Shown here: one piece after another, positions 25,792 to 34,764 of the stretch
Position numbering within the stretch: position 1 is the stretch's first letter
Layout: each line of letters starts with the position of its first letter
Assembly (NCBI RefSeq): GCF_047275745.1
Contig: NZ_JBKQWU010000001.1
Location: 248,001 to 312,000 of the forward strand
Source of the DNA: Amaricoccus sp047275745
GTDB lineage: Bacteria; Pseudomonadota; Alphaproteobacteria; Rhodobacterales; Rhodobacteraceae
Direction: 5' to 3'
Length of the DNA: 64,000 bases
Made by a program: the position numbers and the translations under genes
The notes under the pieces: generated by a model
Seen by the model: the letters and a program-made list of their open reading frames with translations, nothing else
Told to the model about the DNA's origin: nothing
Databases searched by the model: none

Positions 25792-27243
25792 TCAACGCGC
25801 CAACGACAGGAGCCCGTCGACATCGAGGTGACGTTCGACATGGGCGGCGAGCGCGTCGAGCGTGCGCTCGATACCTGCCCCGTAACCCTGCCCCCCCGGC
25901 GTCACGCCCAATCCTTCGAGCCAGGCGGCGCGGAAAGCGTCATCGGCGAACATCCCGTGCAGGTAACTGCCGCTGACCCGCCCATCGGCCGAGGTCGCGC
26001 CCTCAGGCCCCTCGCCCTCGACGCTGGCGAAGGGGCGGGCGCGGTCCGGCCCTTCGGTCCGGCCGATGTGGATCTCGTAGCCCCGGATGGGCCGGCCGGT
26101 CGCCACATGCCGCCCGCGGACCTCGCGGAGCGTCTTGTCGCCCGCCATGACCGTCGTCACGTCGAGCAGGCCGAGCCCCGGCGTCTCGCCCGGCGGCCCC
26201 TCGATCCCCTCGGGATCGGCGACGTTTCGCCCGAGCATCTGGTAGCCGCCGCAGATGCCGAGCACATGGCCGCCCCGGCGGTGATGCGCGAGGAGGTCGA
26301 TGTCCCAGCCCTGCGCGCGCAGGAAGGCGAGGTCGCCGCGGGTCGATTTGGTGCCCGGCAGGATCACGACCGCCGCGTCGCCGGGAATGGGCTCGCCGGG
26401 ACGCACCATGCCGACCGAGAGCGAAGGCTCGGCGGCGAGCGGGTCGAGGTCGTCGAAATTCGCGATCCGCGAAAGGGCGAGGCAAACGATGCGCGTCCTG
26501 CCCTCCGCGTTCGTGGCGCGCGGCAGGTCGAGCGCATCCTCGGCCGGCAGCCGCGCGGCCTCGGCGAAATACGGCAGCACGCCGAAGCCGCGCCACCCGG
26601 TCCGCGCCTCGATGATCCGGTAGCCGTCGTCGAAGAGGCTCGGGTCGCCCCGGAAGCGGTTGATGATGAACCCCCGCACGCGGGCGGCGTCCTCCGGGTC
26701 GAGCACGGCCTTCGTGCCGACGATCTGCGCGATCACCCCACCCCGGTCGATGTCGCCTGCGAGCACCACCGGCACCTCCGCGGCGGCGGCGAAGCCCATG
26801 TTGGCGATGTCGTTGGCGCGGAGGTTCACCTCCGCCGGGCTGCCCGCGCCCTCGACGATCACGAGGTCGGTTTCGGCCATGAGCCGGCGGAAGCTCTCGA
26901 GCACCGGCGCCATCAGCGAGGGTTTCAGCACCGCGTAGTCGCGTGCCCGGCAGGTGGCGACGCGGCGTCCCTGGACCACGACCTGCGCGCCGATGTCGGT
27001 CTCGGGCTTCAGCAGCACCGGGTTCATGTCGACGCGCGGCGCGAGCCCGCTGGCCAGCGCCTGAAGCGCCTGGGCGCGGCCGATCTCGCCGCCATCCGCC
27101 GTCACGGCGGCGTTGTTCGACATGTTCTGCGGCTTGAACGGCGCGACACTGAGCCCGCGCGCGCGCGCCGCGCGGCAGAGGCCCGCGACGAGCAGCGACT
27201 TGCCGACGTTCGAGCCGGTGCCCTGGATCATCAGCGCGGGCAT
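25792..27243 (-). CDS. cobQ: Adenosylcobyric acid synthase (glutamine-hydrolysing)
   Basis: A 483-residue CobQ. The N-terminal dethiobiotin-synthetase-like ATPase has P-loop GTGSNVGKS, and KPQNMSNNAAVT is a CobQ hallmark. The C-terminal class I glutaminase-like domain has nucleophile Cys in GICGGYQMLG and His in GSYLHGMF. It amidates side chains b, d, e and g of adenosylcobyrinic acid a,c-diamide. It follows cobO by 25 bp on the minus strand, so cobO-cobQ form a two-gene unit divergent from the large plus-strand cob operon. Confidence 0.96.
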   Translation of the reverse strand: MPALMIQGTGSNVGKSLLVAGLCRAARARGLSVAPFKPQNMSNNAAVTADGGEIGRAQALQALASGLAPRVDMNPVLLKPETDIGAQVVVQGRRVATCRARDYAVLKPSLMAPVLESFRRLMAETDLVIVEGAGSPAEVNLRANDIANMGFAAAAEVPVVLAGDIDRGGVIAQIVGTKAVLDPEDAARVRGFIINRFRGDPSLFDDGYRIIEARTGWRGFGVLPYFAEAARLPAEDALDLPRATNAEGRTRIVCLALSRIANFDDLDPLAAEPSLSVGMVRPGEPIPGDAAVVILPGTKSTRGDLAFLRAQGWDIDLLAHHRRGGHVLGICGGYQMLGRNVADPEGIEGPPGETPGLGLLDVTTVMAGDKTLREVRGRHVATGRPIRGYEIHIGRTEGPDRARPFASVEGEGPEGATSADGRVSGSYLHGMFADDAFRAAWLEGLGVTPGGQGYGAGIERTLDALAAHVERHLDVDGLLSLAR

Positions 27244-27268
27244 GGTGGCTCCGCCGCCTTCGCGCTGC

Positions 27269-27916
27269 TCAGAATTCCACCCCAGGCTGCGCCTTGATGC
27301 CGCCCCGGAACGGGTGCTTCACCAGCGTCATCTCGGTCACGAGATCGGCCGCCTCGACGAGTTCGGCCGGCGCGTTCCGCCCGGTCAGCACGACATGGGT
27401 GAGCGGCGGTTTCTCCTCGGCGAGGAATGCGAGTACCTCGGCCACGTCGAGATAATCGTAGCGGAAGGCGATGTTGATCTCGTCGAGCAGCACCATGCGG
27501 ATCGCCGGATCGCGGATCAACTCCTTCGCCTTCTCCCAGCCGGCGCGGGCGGCGGCGATGTCGCGGGCGCGGTCCTGCGTCTCCCAGGTAAACCCTTCGC
27601 CCATCGCGTGAAACTGGCAAAGCTCACCGAAATGCCCGGTCAGGAGCCGCCGCTCGCCGGTGTCCCAGGCGCCCTTGATGAACTGCACCACCGCGCAGGG
27701 CATGCCATGCGCGACGCAGCGCAGGATCATGCCGAAACCCGACGAGCTCTTGCCTTTTCCGGGGCCGGTATGGACGATCAGAAGGCCCTTCTCACCCTCC
27801 TTGGTCGCCATCATCCGGTCGCGCGCCGCTTTGATCTTCGCCATCTTCGCGGCGTGGCGGGCGTTCTCGCCCGTGTCCGCGGGCGCCGCCTCGGCGCGGC
27901 TCTCGGTCTCGCTCAT
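27269..27916 (-). CDS. cobO: Cob(I)yrinic acid a,c-diamide adenosyltransferase
   Basis: A 215-residue CobA/CobO-type adenosyltransferase. A charged N-terminal arm precedes the modified P-loop GPGKGKSSSGFG, followed by VVQFIKGAWDTGE and LDEINIAFRYDYLD. It transfers the 5'-deoxyadenosyl group of ATP to Co(I) corrin, just before the CobQ amidation step. AAGGAG precedes the ATG by about 9 nt. It is divergent from the riboswitch-led operon. No riboswitch motif is visible on its own strand, so it may be regulated differently. Confidence 0.95.
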   Translation of the reverse strand: MSETESRAEAAPADTGENARHAAKMAKIKAARDRMMATKEGEKGLLIVHTGPGKGKSSSGFGMILRCVAHGMPCAVVQFIKGAWDTGERRLLTGHFGELCQFHAMGEGFTWETQDRARDIAAARAGWEKAKELIRDPAIRMVLLDEINIAFRYDYLDVAEVLAFLAEEKPPLTHVVLTGRNAPAELVEAADLVTEMTLVKHPFRGGIKAQPGVEF

Positions 27917-27951
27917 TTCGCGCGCTCCTTGCTTGACAAGGGGGGTGGCCT

Positions 27952-27967
27952 CGCCTCAGGTGAGGCG
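27952..27967. promoter_or_regulatory. Palindrome in the divergent cobO / cob-operon promoter region
   Basis: CGCCTCA-GG-TGAGGCG forms a 16-bp inverted repeat between cobO and the riboswitch. A perfect TTGACA lies on the plus strand at 27933-27938; the hexamer 17 bp on (TCAGGT) is a poor -10. The palindrome could be an operator or part of the riboswitch P1 region. Confidence 0.35.
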
Positions 27968-27969
27968 GC

Positions 27970-28155
27970 ACTGGTTCCTGTCTATGACAGGCGAAGAGGG
28001 AATGTGCTAGGGGGCCCGCCCCCGAGGCCAGCCGCCCCCGCGACCGTGACCGGAGAGAGCGCCGATCCACTGGCCCGCCACATCGGCGATGGGTCGGGAA
28101 GGCCGGCGATCGATGGGCGAGACGCCCGGAATCCGCGAGCCGGGAGACCTGCCAG
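27970..28155 (+). ncRNA. Cobalamin (AdoCbl) riboswitch
   Basis: Conserved blocks occur in the right order: GGTTCC near 27973, GAGGGAA at about 27996, CCCCCGCGACCGTGACCG at about 28034-28051, CCACTG at about 28066, GGGAAGG at about 28096, and the B12 box GAGCCGGGAGACCTGCC at 28137-28153. The DUF1636-cobW-cobN operon starts 107 nt downstream, so excess adenosylcobalamin should shut the corrin pathway down. Between aptamer and gene lies a perfect 14-bp palindrome (28207-28220, GCGCGGCGCCGCGC) and a ribosome site (GAGGTGAGG); either may be the expression platform. The 5' boundary is approximate. Confidence 0.93.
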
Positions 28156-28262
28156 CGCAGGACGAAACGGGCGGACGGGGTGTTCCGCGACCGGCTCGGG
28201 TGCCTCGCGCGGCGCCGCGCTGGATCTCATGCCCCGACCGCTTCGAGAACCGAGGTGAGGCG

Positions 28263-28667
28263 ATGGACGAGACCGCTGATGGCGCTTCGCAGGAGACCGG
28301 GACGACGCTCTTCGTCTGCGTCACCTGCCGCCGCGCCGACGCGCCCGTTCCCGCGAACGGTCATCGCCCCGGGGCCGCGATGCATGACGCGCTCGCGAAG
28401 GGGGCACTGCCGGAGGGCATGCGGCTTCGCGCCGTCGAATGCCTCTCGGCCTGTTCGAACGGCTGCGCGGTGGCGTTGACCGGACCGGGCCGCTGGACCT
28501 ATGTCTACGGCAATCTCGACCCGGAAGCCGACCCGCCGGCGATCCTCTCGGGCGCCGCCGCCTATGCCGCCACCGCGGATGGGCTGGTCCCCTGGCGCGA
28601 ACGCCCGCTCATCTTCCGGCGCAATGCGATCGCCCGGGTGCCACCCCTCAGACTGGAACCGCTATGA
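28263..28667 (+). CDS. DUF1636 family metal/Fe-S-binding protein, first gene of the cob operon
   Basis: A 134-residue thioredoxin-like ferredoxin-type protein. It has CVTC at the start (FVCVTCRRADAP) and a second cluster CLSACSNGC, which together could hold a [2Fe-2S] centre or a metal ion. It is the first gene after the riboswitch and overlaps cobW by ATGA. DUF1636 proteins are typically found beside cobW/cobN, so a role in cobalt handling or electron supply is inferred; no reaction is established. GAGGTGAGG precedes the ATG closely. Confidence 0.88.
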   Translation: MDETADGASQETGTTLFVCVTCRRADAPVPANGHRPGAAMHDALAKGALPEGMRLRAVECLSACSNGCAVALTGPGRWTYVYGNLDPEADPPAILSGAAAYAATADGLVPWRERPLIFRRNAIARVPPLRLEPL

Positions 28668-29707
28668 CCGATCTCGCGAAGATCCCCGTTACCATCGTCA
28701 CCGGCTTTCTCGGCGCCGGAAAGACCACGCTGATCCGGCATCTGATGACCAATCCCGGCGGGCGCCGGCTCGCGGTGCTGGTCAACGAATTCGGCACCGT
28801 CGGCGTCGATGGCGAGCTGCTGCGCGACTGCGCCGACGAGAACTGCCCCGAAGCCAATATCGTCGAGCTTGCGAACGGCTGCATCTGCTGCACGGTCGCG
28901 GACGAGTTCATTCCGACGATGGAGCGCCTGCTGGCGCTGCCCGAGCGGCCGGATCACATCGTGATCGAGACCTCGGGGCTGGCGCTGCCCAAGCCGCTTC
29001 TGAAAGCCTTCGACTGGCCCGCGATCCGCTCGCGCATCACGGTGGACGGCGTCGTGACCGTCGCCGACGCCGAGGCGGTGGCGGCGGGGCATTTCGCGCC
29101 CGACACGAGCGTGCCCGCCGATGCGCCGGAGCATGAGACGCCGCTTTCCGAGGTCTTCGAGGACCAGCTCGCCTGCGCCGACGTGGTGCTGCTCTCCAAG
29201 GCCGATCTCGCTGGCCCCGAGGGCGTCGAGGCCGCGAAGATCGCGATCGCGGCGGAACTGCCGCGCCCGCTGCCGATCCTGACGGTGAGCGAAGGCGTGA
29301 TCGACCCGCGCGTGATCCTCGGTCTCGACGCGGCGGCGGAGGCGGATCTGGCCGCCCGCCCCTCGCATCACGATGGCGAGGACGAGCATGAGCACGACGA
29401 TTTCGACTCGGTGGTGATCGAGATCCCCGAGGTCACGGGGCCCGAGGCGATCAGGGCGGCGGTCGTGCGGCTCGCGCGCGAGTTGAAAGCGCTGCGCGTC
29501 AAGGGCCATGTCGCGGTCCGGGGCAAGCCTATGCGCCTGCTCGTGCAGGCCGTGGGCGAGCGGGTCAGGACGCAGTACGACCGGCCCTGGGGCGCGGGTC
29601 CGCGCACCTCCGCCCTTGTGGTCATCGCCGAACGGGAGGATATCGACGCCGACGCGATCCGCGCGATTCTGCTCTCCGGCGCGGAAGCGGAGACAACGGG
29701 GGCCTGA
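28664..29707 (+). CDS. cobW: CobW GTPase (cobalt metallochaperone-type)
   Basis: A 347-residue G3E-family GTPase. Walker A is GFLGAGKTT at about residues 14-22, the metal site is GCICC (NGCICCTVADEF), and a His/Asp/Glu-rich stretch HHDGEDEHEHDDFD lies in the middle. The CobW C-terminal domain follows. It is thought to deliver cobalt to the CobNST chelatase. The start overlaps the DUF1636 stop (ATGA), and cobN begins 7 bp after its end. Confidence 0.95.
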   Translation: MTDLAKIPVTIVTGFLGAGKTTLIRHLMTNPGGRRLAVLVNEFGTVGVDGELLRDCADENCPEANIVELANGCICCTVADEFIPTMERLLALPERPDHIVIETSGLALPKPLLKAFDWPAIRSRITVDGVVTVADAEAVAAGHFAPDTSVPADAPEHETPLSEVFEDQLACADVVLLSKADLAGPEGVEAAKIAIAAELPRPLPILTVSEGVIDPRVILGLDAAAEADLAARPSHHDGEDEHEHDDFDSVVIEIPEVTGPEAIRAAVVRLARELKALRVKGHVAVRGKPMRLLVQAVGERVRTQYDRPWGAGPRTSALVVIAEREDIDADAIRAILLSGAEAETTGA

Positions 29708-29714
29708 GCGCGCC

Positions 29715-32700
29715 ATGCATGTCGTCTTTCGGGAAAGCCACGGGCTCGACGAAGCCGCCGTCCCGACCGATCTCGGTCAGGACCCGGCGGATCTCGTCGC
29801 GCTCTCGTTTTCCGACAGCGACCTCGGCGCCTTCGCGGCCGGCTGGCACCGCGCGAAGGGCGCCCTGCCCGCGCTCCGGCTCGCCAATCTCTCGGCGCTC
29901 GCCCATCCGCTCTCGGTCGATACCTATGTGGAGCGCACGCTTTCCGGCGCGAAGGGCATCCTGATCCGGCTGATCGGCGGTGAGGCCTACTGGTCCTACG
30001 GGCTCGCCTCGGTCCAGGATCTGGCGCGGCGCAAGGGGATCGCGCTCGCGGTGCTGCCCGCCGACGGGCGCGAGGATGCGCGGCTCGACGAGGTCTCGAC
30101 GCTGCCGGTCTCGACGCTCCGCCGGCTCGCCTTCCTCTGCGACCAGGGCGGCGCGGTCGCGGCGCAAGCGGCGCTGGCGCAGCTTTCGCTCGCCGCCGGG
30201 CTCTACGCCGGTCCGGTCGCGGGCGCGAAATCGGTGCCGGAGCACGGCTTCTACGATCCGGCGCGCGGCGTTGTCGCCGAACTTCCCGAGAGCATCGGCC
30301 CCCGCGCCCTCGTCACCTTCTACCGCGCCTATCTCACGGCCGCCGATACCGGCGCGGTCGATGCGATCATCACGGCGCTCCGGGCGCGCGGCTTCGACGC
30401 GCAGGGGGTTTTCGCGGCCTCGCTGAAGGCGCCGGGCTCGGCGGACTGGCTGCGCGGGCATCTGCGCGCCGACCCACCGGTGGCGATCGTCAATGCGACG
30501 GCCTTCTCCGCGAAAGGCGCCGATGGCGCCTCGCCGCTCGACGCCGCGGGCTGCCCTGTGTTTCAGGTCGCGCTCTCGACCGCCCGGCGGCGGGACTGGG
30601 AAGGCTCGGCGCGCGGCCTCTCGGCGGCTGATCTCGCGATGCATGTGGTGCTTCCGGAGGTGGACGGCCGGATCTTCGCCGGCGTCGCGAGCTTCAAGGC
30701 GGCGTCCGATCCCGATCCCTACCTCCAGTTCTCCCGCCTCGCGCACCGCGCCGATCCCGAGCGCGTCGAGGCGGTCGCGGATCGCGTCGCGGGCTGGCAC
30801 GGGCTCGGGGCGACGGCGGCGGCGGAACGGCGGCTGGCGCTGGTGCTTTCGACCTATCCGGGCCGCGCGGATCAGATGGCGCACGCGGTCGGGCTCGACA
30901 CGCTCGCCTCCGCCGATGCGATCCTCGCCGATCTTGCTTCTCGGGGCTACGCGACCGGCCCCGGCGCGCCGCTCACCCCGGTCTTGGGGACGGAAACGCT
31001 GGCCTTCCCGCTCGCGGATTACGAGGCCGCGCTCGCCGCGCTGCCCGAGGCGCTTCGCGCCGGTCTCACTGAGGCCTGGGGGGCGCCCGAAGACGATCCT
31101 TCGGTCAAGGACGGCGCCTTCCGTTTCGCGGCCACGCGGCGCGGGGCGGTGCTGGTGGCGCTCCAGCCGGAACGCGGCGAGCCCGGGACCCGCGCCGACG
31201 ACTATCACGACCTCGCCCGCGTGCCGCGCCACGCCTATGTCGCCTTCTACCTCTGGCTCCGGGCGCAGGGCATCCATGCCCTCGTCCATCTCGGCGCGCA
31301 TGGCACGCTCGAATGGCTGCCCGGCAAATCCGTCGCGCTGTCGGGCGAATGCTGGCCCGAGGCGCTGATCGGGCCCGTGCCGGTCATCTATCCCTTCATC
31401 GTCAACGATCCCGGCGAGGCGGCGCAGGCGAAGCGGCGGATCGGCGCGGTCACGCTCGGCTACGCGCCGCCGCCCCTGACCGCCTCGGCGATCCCGCCGG
31501 AGCTTCTGCCGCTCGAGGCGCTGCTCGACGAATATTCGACCGCCGACGGGCTCGACCCCGCCCGACGCGACCGGCTGATCGCCGACATCCGCGCCGAGGC
31601 GCGCGCGCGCGGCGTCGAGGAGGACATCGGTCTCGCCGAGGCCGCCTCGCCCGCCGAGGCGATCCCGCTGATCGACCGCTTCGTCTGCGACCTGAAGGAG
31701 AGTCAGTTCGGCGACGGGCTGCATATCTACGGCCGGGGCGAGCCGGGACCGGGGGAGCGGGACGGGCTGCTCGCCGCGCTCGCCGGGCGGTTCGTGCCGG
31801 GCGGGCCAGCGGGATCGCCCTGGCGCGGGCGGGCGGATGTCCTGCCGACCGGGCGCAATCTTTACACCACCGACCCGCGCGCGGTTCCGTCCCGCGCCGC
31901 CCATGCGCAGGGCGTGAAGCTCGCCGAGGAACTATTGCGGCGGCACCTGCAGGACCACGGCGACTGGCCGCGCAACCTGGTGCTCGACCTCTGGGGGTCG
32001 GCGACGATGCGCACGGCGGGCGAGGAATTCGCCATGGCGCTGCATCTCGCGGGGCTCGCGCCGAAATGGGACGAGGGTTCGCAGCGGGTCTCTGGCTTCG
32101 AGATCCTGCCGCTCGCGCTGCTCGACCGGCCGCGGATCGACGTGACGCTCCGGGTCTCGGGCCTGTTCCGCGATGTCTTTCCGGGGCTTTCGCAGCTTTT
32201 CGACCAGGCGACGGCCGCGCTCGCCGACCGCGACGAGGCGGCGGAGGACAATCCCTATCGGGCGGAGGGCCCGCGTGTCTTCGGGCCCCGCCCCGGCAGC
32301 TACGGGCTCGGGATCGGCGCGGCGATCGAGGATTACACGCCCGAGGGCCGCGCGCGGGCCGGCGAGGCCTGGCTCTCCGCCTCGGCCTGGGCGCTCGATG
32401 CCTCGGGCGAGGCGCGCCACGATCGGGCGGGGCTGGAGGCCCGCGTCGGCGCGGCGGAGGCTTTCGTCCACGCGCAGGATCTCGTCGAGACCGACCTGCT
32501 GCTCGCCGCCGACTACGCCGCGCATGAGGCCGGGTTCGCCGCCGCGGCCGCCGCGCTCGGGGGCACATCTCCCGCGCTCTACCATCTCGACGCGACCCGG
32601 CCCGATGATCCGCGCGCCCGCACGCTCGGCGAGGAGATCGCCCGCGTCGTCCGCGCCCGCGCCGCCAATCCGGCCTGGGCGGACGGGATGACGCGGCACG

Positions 32701-32960
32701 GCTTCCGGGGCGGCGCGGAGATCGCCGCGACGCTCGACCATCTCGCGGCCTTCGCCCATCTCGCGGGCGCGGTGCCGCCGCATCTTTTCGACCTCTATCA
32801 CGCGGCGACGCTGGGGCGGGCGGAGATCGTCGATTTCATGGCGCGCGAGAATCCGGCCGCGCTCGCCGCGCTCCGCGACCGGTTCCAGCGGCTGCGCGAC
32901 GCGGGGCTCTGGGTCACGCGGCGCAACTCCATCGCCGCGGCGCTGGAGGATCGGCCGTGA
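29715..32960 (+). CDS. cobN: Aerobic cobaltochelatase subunit CobN
   Basis: A 1081-residue large chelatase subunit, at the lower end of the family's usual length. The signature AHGTLEWLPGKSVALSGE and the following PVIYPFIVNDPGEAAQAKR are conserved in CobN and BchH. It binds hydrogenobyrinic acid a,c-diamide and, with ATP-driven CobS and CobT, inserts Co(II). Neither cobS nor cobT is in the window. The ATG at 29715 is the first in frame after cobW; a longer frame reaches back into cobW. The stop overlaps the GTG of cobG. Confidence 0.95.
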   Translation: MHVVFRESHGLDEAAVPTDLGQDPADLVALSFSDSDLGAFAAGWHRAKGALPALRLANLSALAHPLSVDTYVERTLSGAKGILIRLIGGEAYWSYGLASVQDLARRKGIALAVLPADGREDARLDEVSTLPVSTLRRLAFLCDQGGAVAAQAALAQLSLAAGLYAGPVAGAKSVPEHGFYDPARGVVAELPESIGPRALVTFYRAYLTAADTGAVDAIITALRARGFDAQGVFAASLKAPGSADWLRGHLRADPPVAIVNATAFSAKGADGASPLDAAGCPVFQVALSTARRRDWEGSARGLSAADLAMHVVLPEVDGRIFAGVASFKAASDPDPYLQFSRLAHRADPERVEAVADRVAGWHGLGATAAAERRLALVLSTYPGRADQMAHAVGLDTLASADAILADLASRGYATGPGAPLTPVLGTETLAFPLADYEAALAALPEALRAGLTEAWGAPEDDPSVKDGAFRFAATRRGAVLVALQPERGEPGTRADDYHDLARVPRHAYVAFYLWLRAQGIHALVHLGAHGTLEWLPGKSVALSGECWPEALIGPVPVIYPFIVNDPGEAAQAKRRIGAVTLGYAPPPLTASAIPPELLPLEALLDEYSTADGLDPARRDRLIADIRAEARARGVEEDIGLAEAASPAEAIPLIDRFVCDLKESQFGDGLHIYGRGEPGPGERDGLLAALAGRFVPGGPAGSPWRGRADVLPTGRNLYTTDPRAVPSRAAHAQGVKLAEELLRRHLQDHGDWPRNLVLDLWGSATMRTAGEEFAMALHLAGLAPKWDEGSQRVSGFEILPLALLDRPRIDVTLRVSGLFRDVFPGLSQLFDQATAALADRDEAAEDNPYRAEGPRVFGPRPGSYGLGIGAAIEDYTPEGRARAGEAWLSASAWALDASGEARHDRAGLEARVGAAEAFVHAQDLVETDLLLAADYAAHEAGFAAAAAALGGTSPALYHLDATRPDDPRARTLGEEIARVVRARAANPAWADGMTRHGFRGGAEIAATLDHLAAFAHLAGAVPPHLFDLYHAATLGRAEIVDFMARENPAALAALRDRFQRLRDAGLWVTRRNSIAAALEDRP

Positions 32961-34135
32961 TCTCCGCCGGGGACTCCGCCGCGGCCGCGCCCGGACCGCG
33001 TGTCCGAGGCTGGTGCCCCGGCGCCCTGCGTCCGATGGCATCGGGCGACGGCTGGATCGTGCGTCTCCGCCCGCCGCTCGGGCGGCTCACCCCGGCGCAG
33101 GCGGCCGGTGTCGCGCGCCTCGCCACCGCGCATGGCAACGGGTTCCTCGACCTGTCGTCACGCGCCAGCCTGCAGATCCGGGGCGTGACCCCGGCCTCGC
33201 ATCCGGGGCTGATCGACGGCCTTCGCGCGCTCGGCCTCGTGGACGAGACGCCAGAGGCCGAGGCGCGGCGCAACGTGATGCTCACGCCCTTCGCGACCCC
33301 CGCCTGCGACGCGCTCGCCACCGCGCTGGAAGCGGCGCTCGCGCAGGCGCCGTCCCCGCCGTCGAAATTCGGCTTCGCGGTCGATACCGGGCCCCGTCCG
33401 GTGCTAACCACCACGTCCGCGGACATCCGGCTGGAACGCGCGGCCTCAGGCGCGCTGATCCTGCGGCCCGATGGCGCGGCGCTCGGCGTGAAGATCGCCG
33501 AGGCGGCGATGCCCCGCGCCGCGCTCACCCTCACTCGGTGGTTCCTCGACTCGGGCGGCGCTCCGGAGGGGCGCGGGCGGATGGCGCGGCATCTCGGCTC
33601 GGGAGCCGTTCCGCCGCTCCGTCTCGACACCGCGCCCGCCGCGCCGCTGAGGCCGCCCCCGCCGGGAGCGCATACCATGGGCCTGCTCGGCGCCTTCGCC
33701 TTCGGCGCGCTTGACGCGGAGGTGCTGGTGGCGCTCGCGGAAACCGGCTTTGAACTGCGCCTCACACCGTGGCGGATGATCCTCGCGGTCTGCCTCGGCC
33801 GCGCCCCCGACATTCCCGGCCTCGTCACCGATCCCGCGAGCCCCCTGCTCCGCGTCGCCGCCTGCGCGGGCGCGCCGGGCTGCGCCTCCGCCTTCGCACC
33901 GACCCGGCCGCTCGCCCGCGCACTGGCGCCGAAGGTCCCGCCGGGCGGCTTCCTCCACGTCTCGGGCTGCGCGAAGGGTTGCGCGCATCCGCGACCCGCG
34001 CCATTAACCCTCGTCGCGGGCGAAGCGGGTTTCGCGCCGGTCCGGAACGGCACCGCCGCCGGGCGGCCCTCCGGCCAGCCGCGCGATCCAGAGTCCATCG
34101 CGGCCGATCCCGGCCCCCTGTTCGAGACGCCCTGA
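32957..34135 (+). CDS. cobG: Precorrin-3B synthase (O2-dependent monooxygenase)
   Basis: A 392-residue member of the sulfite/nitrite reductase-like fold. [4Fe-4S] ligands are visible as C-x5-C (CAGAPGC) and C-x3-C (CAKGC) near the C-terminal third. CobG uses O2 to hydroxylate C20 and form the ring A lactone of precorrin-3B, the step that marks the aerobic pathway. The GTG start at 32957 overlaps the cobN stop (GTGA). The gene ends TGATG into cobH. The proline/alanine-rich tail after about residue 350 is likely unstructured. Confidence 0.93.
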   Translation: MISAGDSAAAAPGPRVRGWCPGALRPMASGDGWIVRLRPPLGRLTPAQAAGVARLATAHGNGFLDLSSRASLQIRGVTPASHPGLIDGLRALGLVDETPEAEARRNVMLTPFATPACDALATALEAALAQAPSPPSKFGFAVDTGPRPVLTTTSADIRLERAASGALILRPDGAALGVKIAEAAMPRAALTLTRWFLDSGGAPEGRGRMARHLGSGAVPPLRLDTAPAAPLRPPPPGAHTMGLLGAFAFGALDAEVLVALAETGFELRLTPWRMILAVCLGRAPDIPGLVTDPASPLLRVAACAGAPGCASAFAPTRPLARALAPKVPPGGFLHVSGCAKGCAHPRPAPLTLVAGEAGFAPVRNGTAAGRPSGQPRDPESIAADPGPLFETP

Positions 34136-34764
34136 TGCCGCATCTCTACGAAACCGACGGCGCCGCGATCTACCTGCGCTCCTTCGCCACGATCCGCGCC
34201 GAAGCCGATCTCTCCCGCTTCGCCCCCGCCGAGGAGAAGGTGGTGGTGCGGATGATCCACGCCGCCGGGATGGTCGGGCTGGAACGCCATGTGCGCTTCA
34301 CCCCCGGCATGGCCGAGGCGGCGAAGGCGGCGCTCCATGCCGGGGCACCGATCCTCTGCGACGCCTATATGGTGAGCGAGGGTATCACCCGGCCCCGGCT
34401 CCCGGCCGGGAACGAGGTCATCTGCGCGCTCCGCGACCCGCGCGTGCCGGATCTCGCGCGCGAGATGGGCAATACCCGCTCGGCGGCGGCCTTTGAGATC
34501 CTGCGCCCACGACTTGCCGGCGCGCTTGTTGCGATCGGCAACGCGCCGACCGCGCTCTTTCATCTCCTGAACATGCTCGAGGACCCAGCCTGCCCGCGGC
34601 CCGCGGCGATCATCGGCTGCCCCGTGGGCTTCGTCGGCGCGGCGGAATCGAAGGCGGCGCTGCTCGCTGATCCGCCCGCGCCCAGCCTCATTGTCGAGGG
34701 TCGGCTCGGCGGCTCGGCGATCACCGTCGCGGCGGTGAACGCGCTCGCGAGTGAGAAGGAATGA
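34135..34764 (+). CDS. cobH: Precorrin-8X methylmutase
   Basis: A 209-residue CobH. The motif VRMIHAAGMVGL holds the probable catalytic histidine (H42), and the C-terminal part has GCPVGFVGAAESK, diagnostic for the family. It moves the methyl group from C11 to C12, giving hydrogenobyrinic acid. The ATG shares a base with the cobG stop (TGATG) and its own stop overlaps cobI (ATGA). Confidence 0.96.
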   Translation: MPHLYETDGAAIYLRSFATIRAEADLSRFAPAEEKVVVRMIHAAGMVGLERHVRFTPGMAEAAKAALHAGAPILCDAYMVSEGITRPRLPAGNEVICALRDPRVPDLAREMGNTRSAAAFEILRPRLAGALVAIGNAPTALFHLLNMLEDPACPRPAAIIGCPVGFVGAAESKAALLADPPAPSLIVEGRLGGSAITVAAVNALASEKE

